Positions 5,507 to 6,861 of a stretch of DNA of 6,861 nt are shown one piece after another. Below the pieces are notes generated by a model. The model saw nothing but the letters and a program-made list of their open reading frames with translations. It searched no databases and had not been told where the DNA came from. The DNA is from Candidatus Poseidoniaceae archaeon (GTDB lineage Archaea; Thermoplasmatota; Poseidoniia; Poseidoniales; Poseidoniaceae): contig DUIP01000194.1 in assembly GCA_013330285.1 (NCBI GenBank), positions 1 to 6,861 on the forward strand. The letters are read 5' to 3'. The position numbers and the translations under genes were made by a program. Numbering within the stretch: the stretch's first letter is position 1; every line of letters begins with the position of its first letter.

Positions 5507-6490
5507 GTGGCGAGCATTGGTTTGGAAGCGAGCGACCAGTTGGAGGTCATGCGTCTGCACGTAGACGCCGCACTCGAAGCGCTTGTTGATGACGAAATTC
5601 AAAACGGCGCAGGGCAAGTCGCAGAGCTCTGCGCTTCGATGTTACTTGCAGGTGGAAAACGCCTGCGTCCTCTGCTGATTCTGCTTGCGCATGAAATTGC
5701 AGGTGGTGAAGATGTTGAGGAAGTCATGCCACTTGCCCTCGCTTTCGAAATGATCCACACGGCAACCCTTGTTCACGATGATATCAATGATGAGGCGTCA
5801 CTTCGACGTGGTGTTGAAACCATTCACACCAGGGCAGGCCTCGCCAAGGCGGTCATCGCCGGCGACTGGCTCTTTGTCCAAGGTTTTGGCCTTGGAGGCC
5901 GCTATGACGAGAACATTGTACGCTTGATGGCGAAATGTTGTGCTGACATAGCAGTTGCAGAATTCCATCAGCTTGATCACGTTCTCAATCTTGCTACCTC
6001 GCCTGAAGATTACCTCTCCATTGTCCGTGGAAAGACAGCAGGTCCATTTGCTGCAGGGTGTCATGCTGCAGGTCTTGTTGCTGGTTTAACAGAGCAGCAA
6101 GCGGCAGGGCTTGGTCGCTTCGGAATGGAACTCGGCATTGCCTTCCAACTGGTCGACGATCTTCTCGATCTTCGGGGTGATGAGCGCATGGGTAAACCGC
6201 GTGGTGCGGATGTTCTAGAGGGGAAAATGACGTTGCCCTTGATTCATGCGTTGACCCTCTCGCATGGAAAAGAACGCCAACGATTAGCACAATTGATTGA
6301 ATCGTTTAGTGACAAACACTTCGAAGAACTCATGCAATTACTTGATCGCTCAAGCAGTTTAACCTACGCTGAGATTCTTGTCAAAACCCATCTCGAGCGC
6401 GCCGTCTTAGAACTCGATGCCTTTCCTGAGAGCCAAGCAAAGAGCTTGATGCTTCACATCACCGATTATGTGATGCAACGACATGTGTGA
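5507..6490 (+). CDS. trans-isoprenyl diphosphate synthase (geranylgeranyl or longer-chain polyprenyl diphosphate synthase)
   Basis: The enzyme condenses isopentenyl diphosphate units onto an allylic diphosphate, feeding archaeal ether lipids or a quinone side chain. From GTG 5507 it has 327 residues, normal for the family. Motifs in order: GGKRLRP at 49-55; first Asp-rich motif DDIND at 91-95, followed by LRRG; GDWLF after it; KTAGPF in mid-protein; second Asp-rich motif DDLLD at 217-221; then a GKPRGADVLEGKMTLPLI block. All Mg-binding aspartates and the key Arg and Lys residues are present. The segment before the first motif is IHTATLVHDD, with Ala86 at position -5 where archaeal C20 synthases usually carry an aromatic, resembling long-chain synthases such as IspB. 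The frame is open upstream to an ATG at 5381, but that would run through the HemC-like start; SD spacing favours 5507. A reductase gene follows 9 bp downstream, probably in the same operon. Family is certain; product length is not. Confidence 0.9.
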   Translation: MASIGLEASDQLEVMRLHVDAALEALVDDEIQNGAGQVAELCASMLLAGGKRLRPLLILLAHEIAGGEDVEEVMPLALAFEMIHTATLVHDDINDEASLRRGVETIHTRAGLAKAVIAGDWLFVQGFGLGGRYDENIVRLMAKCCADIAVAEFHQLDHVLNLATSPEDYLSIVRGKTAGPFAAGCHAAGLVAGLTEQQAAGLGRFGMELGIAFQLVDDLLDLRGDERMGKPRGADVLEGKMTLPLIHALTLSHGKERQRLAQLIESFSDKHFEELMQLLDRSSSLTYAEILVKTHLERAVLELDAFPESQAKSLMLHITDYVMQRHV

Positions 6491-6493
6491 GGG
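6489..6493 (+). promoter_or_regulatory. Shine-Dalgarno deciding the reductase start
   Basis: GAGGG overlaps the synthase stop codon. It abuts ATG 6494 but sits 6 nt before ATG 6500, so 6500 is the better start. The arrangement suggests translational coupling with the synthase. Confidence 0.5.
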
Positions 6494-6499
6494 ATGTCA

Positions 6500-6861
6500 A
6501 TGGCACGAAAAGAAATCAAACACAGGCAAGTCATCATCATTGGTGCAGGTCCTGCAGGCGCTGCTTGCGCCCAACGCCTTGCAGAAGATGGCATCGATGT
6601 ACTGATGATTGAACGACGCTCAATTGTTGGCAACCCTGCTCAATGCGGAGAGTGCATTCCAAACTGGGGTGAGGTTGTTGGCACCTTTTCCAATCTTGAC
6701 GATCATACTTGGCTGTATGATTATTTTCAATTCCCCGATCGTCTAAAACTTCACAACCTCGATAATATGAGGGTATTCCTTCCATCTGGAAAGGCCTACC
6801 ATTTCGAACTTGATGCCTTCGCTGGCCATCGTTTACACTTTGACGGCTATCTCTGTGACAA
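6500..6861 (+). CDS. Geranylgeranyl reductase-family FAD enzyme, N-terminal part, 3' end outside window
   Basis: About 120 residues are visible before the window ends. The N-terminus has the Rossmann FAD-binding motif VIIIGAGPAGAACA (11-24) and Glu38 at the end of strand 2 (MIERR). Next comes VGNPAQCGECIP (43-54), the cysteine-containing block placed near the flavin in geranylgeranyl reductases. Members reduce the double bonds of geranylgeranyl chains in archaeal ether lipids; some saturate quinone or other polyprenyl chains. Its position 9 bp after an isoprenyl diphosphate synthase supports a role in isoprenoid-chain saturation. ATG 6494, two codons upstream in frame, is the alternative start. 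The substrate-side motifs of the family lie beyond the right edge, so substrate cannot be read here. Confidence 0.85.
   Translation, partial: MARKEIKHRQVIIIGAGPAGAACAQRLAEDGIDVLMIERRSIVGNPAQCGECIPNWGEVVGTFSNLDDHTWLYDYFQFPDRLKLHNLDNMRVFLPSGKAYHFELDAFAGHRLHFDGYLCD

Noticed and set aside
5425..5550. Upstream extension of the HemC-like frame to an ATG at 5550 (42 more residues)
   Set aside because: It would run through the whole divergent promoter region and the start of the synthase. The extra residues do not match HemC N-termini, and GAGGTG is correctly spaced only for ATG 5424.
5798..6290. Antisense ORFs across the synthase, and similar ones across the other genes
   Set aside because: They lie opposite strongly conserved enzyme motifs, have no recognisable domains or SDs, and read as shadows of the real frames.
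1..6861. tRNA/rRNA genes, CRISPR arrays, insertion sequences or attachment sites
   Set aside because: Non-coding DNA is limited to two regions of 103 and 82 bp plus a few bases. None shows cloverleaf, spaced-repeat or terminal-inverted-repeat structure.

Overview
The window looks like a compact archaeal genome segment. The best guess is a Thermoplasmatota-type marine archaeon, possibly Marine Group II / Poseidoniales. That is inference from gene content: an archaeal-style pilus/archaellum ATPase beside a T2SSF membrane protein, an isoprenyl diphosphate synthase followed by a geranylgeranyl-reductase-family flavoprotein, and a SAP-repeat protein. No rRNA or other phylogenetic marker is present, so the taxonomy is not proven.

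Layout, left to right. (1) The 3' end of a T2SSF (FlaJ/TadC-like) membrane platform gene and a complete FlaI/CpaF-type secretion ATPase form one + strand unit, the motor of a type IV pilus-like or archaellum-like machine. (2) A 593-residue minus-strand protein has three N-terminal SAP-like repeats spaced exactly 46 residues apart, a Pro-rich linker and a long helical C-terminal region. Its stop codon abuts the ATPase stop with no spacer. (3) A divergent + strand gene encodes a 214-residue, mostly helical protein of unrecognised family, with an odd 5' end: GTG start, no Shine-Dalgarno, and a 15-codon ORF whose stop overlaps it. (4) A minus-strand gene, overlapping the previous one tail to tail by 28 bp, encodes a divergent relative of hydroxymethylbilane synthase (HemC). 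It keeps several family landmarks but lacks the cysteine that carries the dipyrromethane cofactor. (5) Divergent from it, on +, are a trans-isoprenyl diphosphate synthase and, 9 bp downstream, the start of a geranylgeranyl-reductase-family FAD enzyme that runs off the right edge.

Transcription direction flips at every unit (+ + | - | + | - | + +). This leaves two convergent junctions (0 bp gap and 28 bp overlap) and two short divergent promoter regions (103 and 82 bp). These hold almost all the non-coding DNA; there is no gene-free stretch over 300 bases. No tRNA, rRNA, CRISPR array, insertion sequence or attachment site was seen.

Most genes have a Shine-Dalgarno-like sequence 5-7 nt before the chosen start (GGAGG, AGGTG, GAGGTG, GGAG, GAGGG), and this was used to trim several over-extended ORFs. 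The best candidates for something undescribed are the cysteine-less HemC-like protein, with a possible SD-masking hairpin pair in its leader, and the 46-residue triple-SAP protein with its divergent helical neighbour. Both are by-eye inferences.
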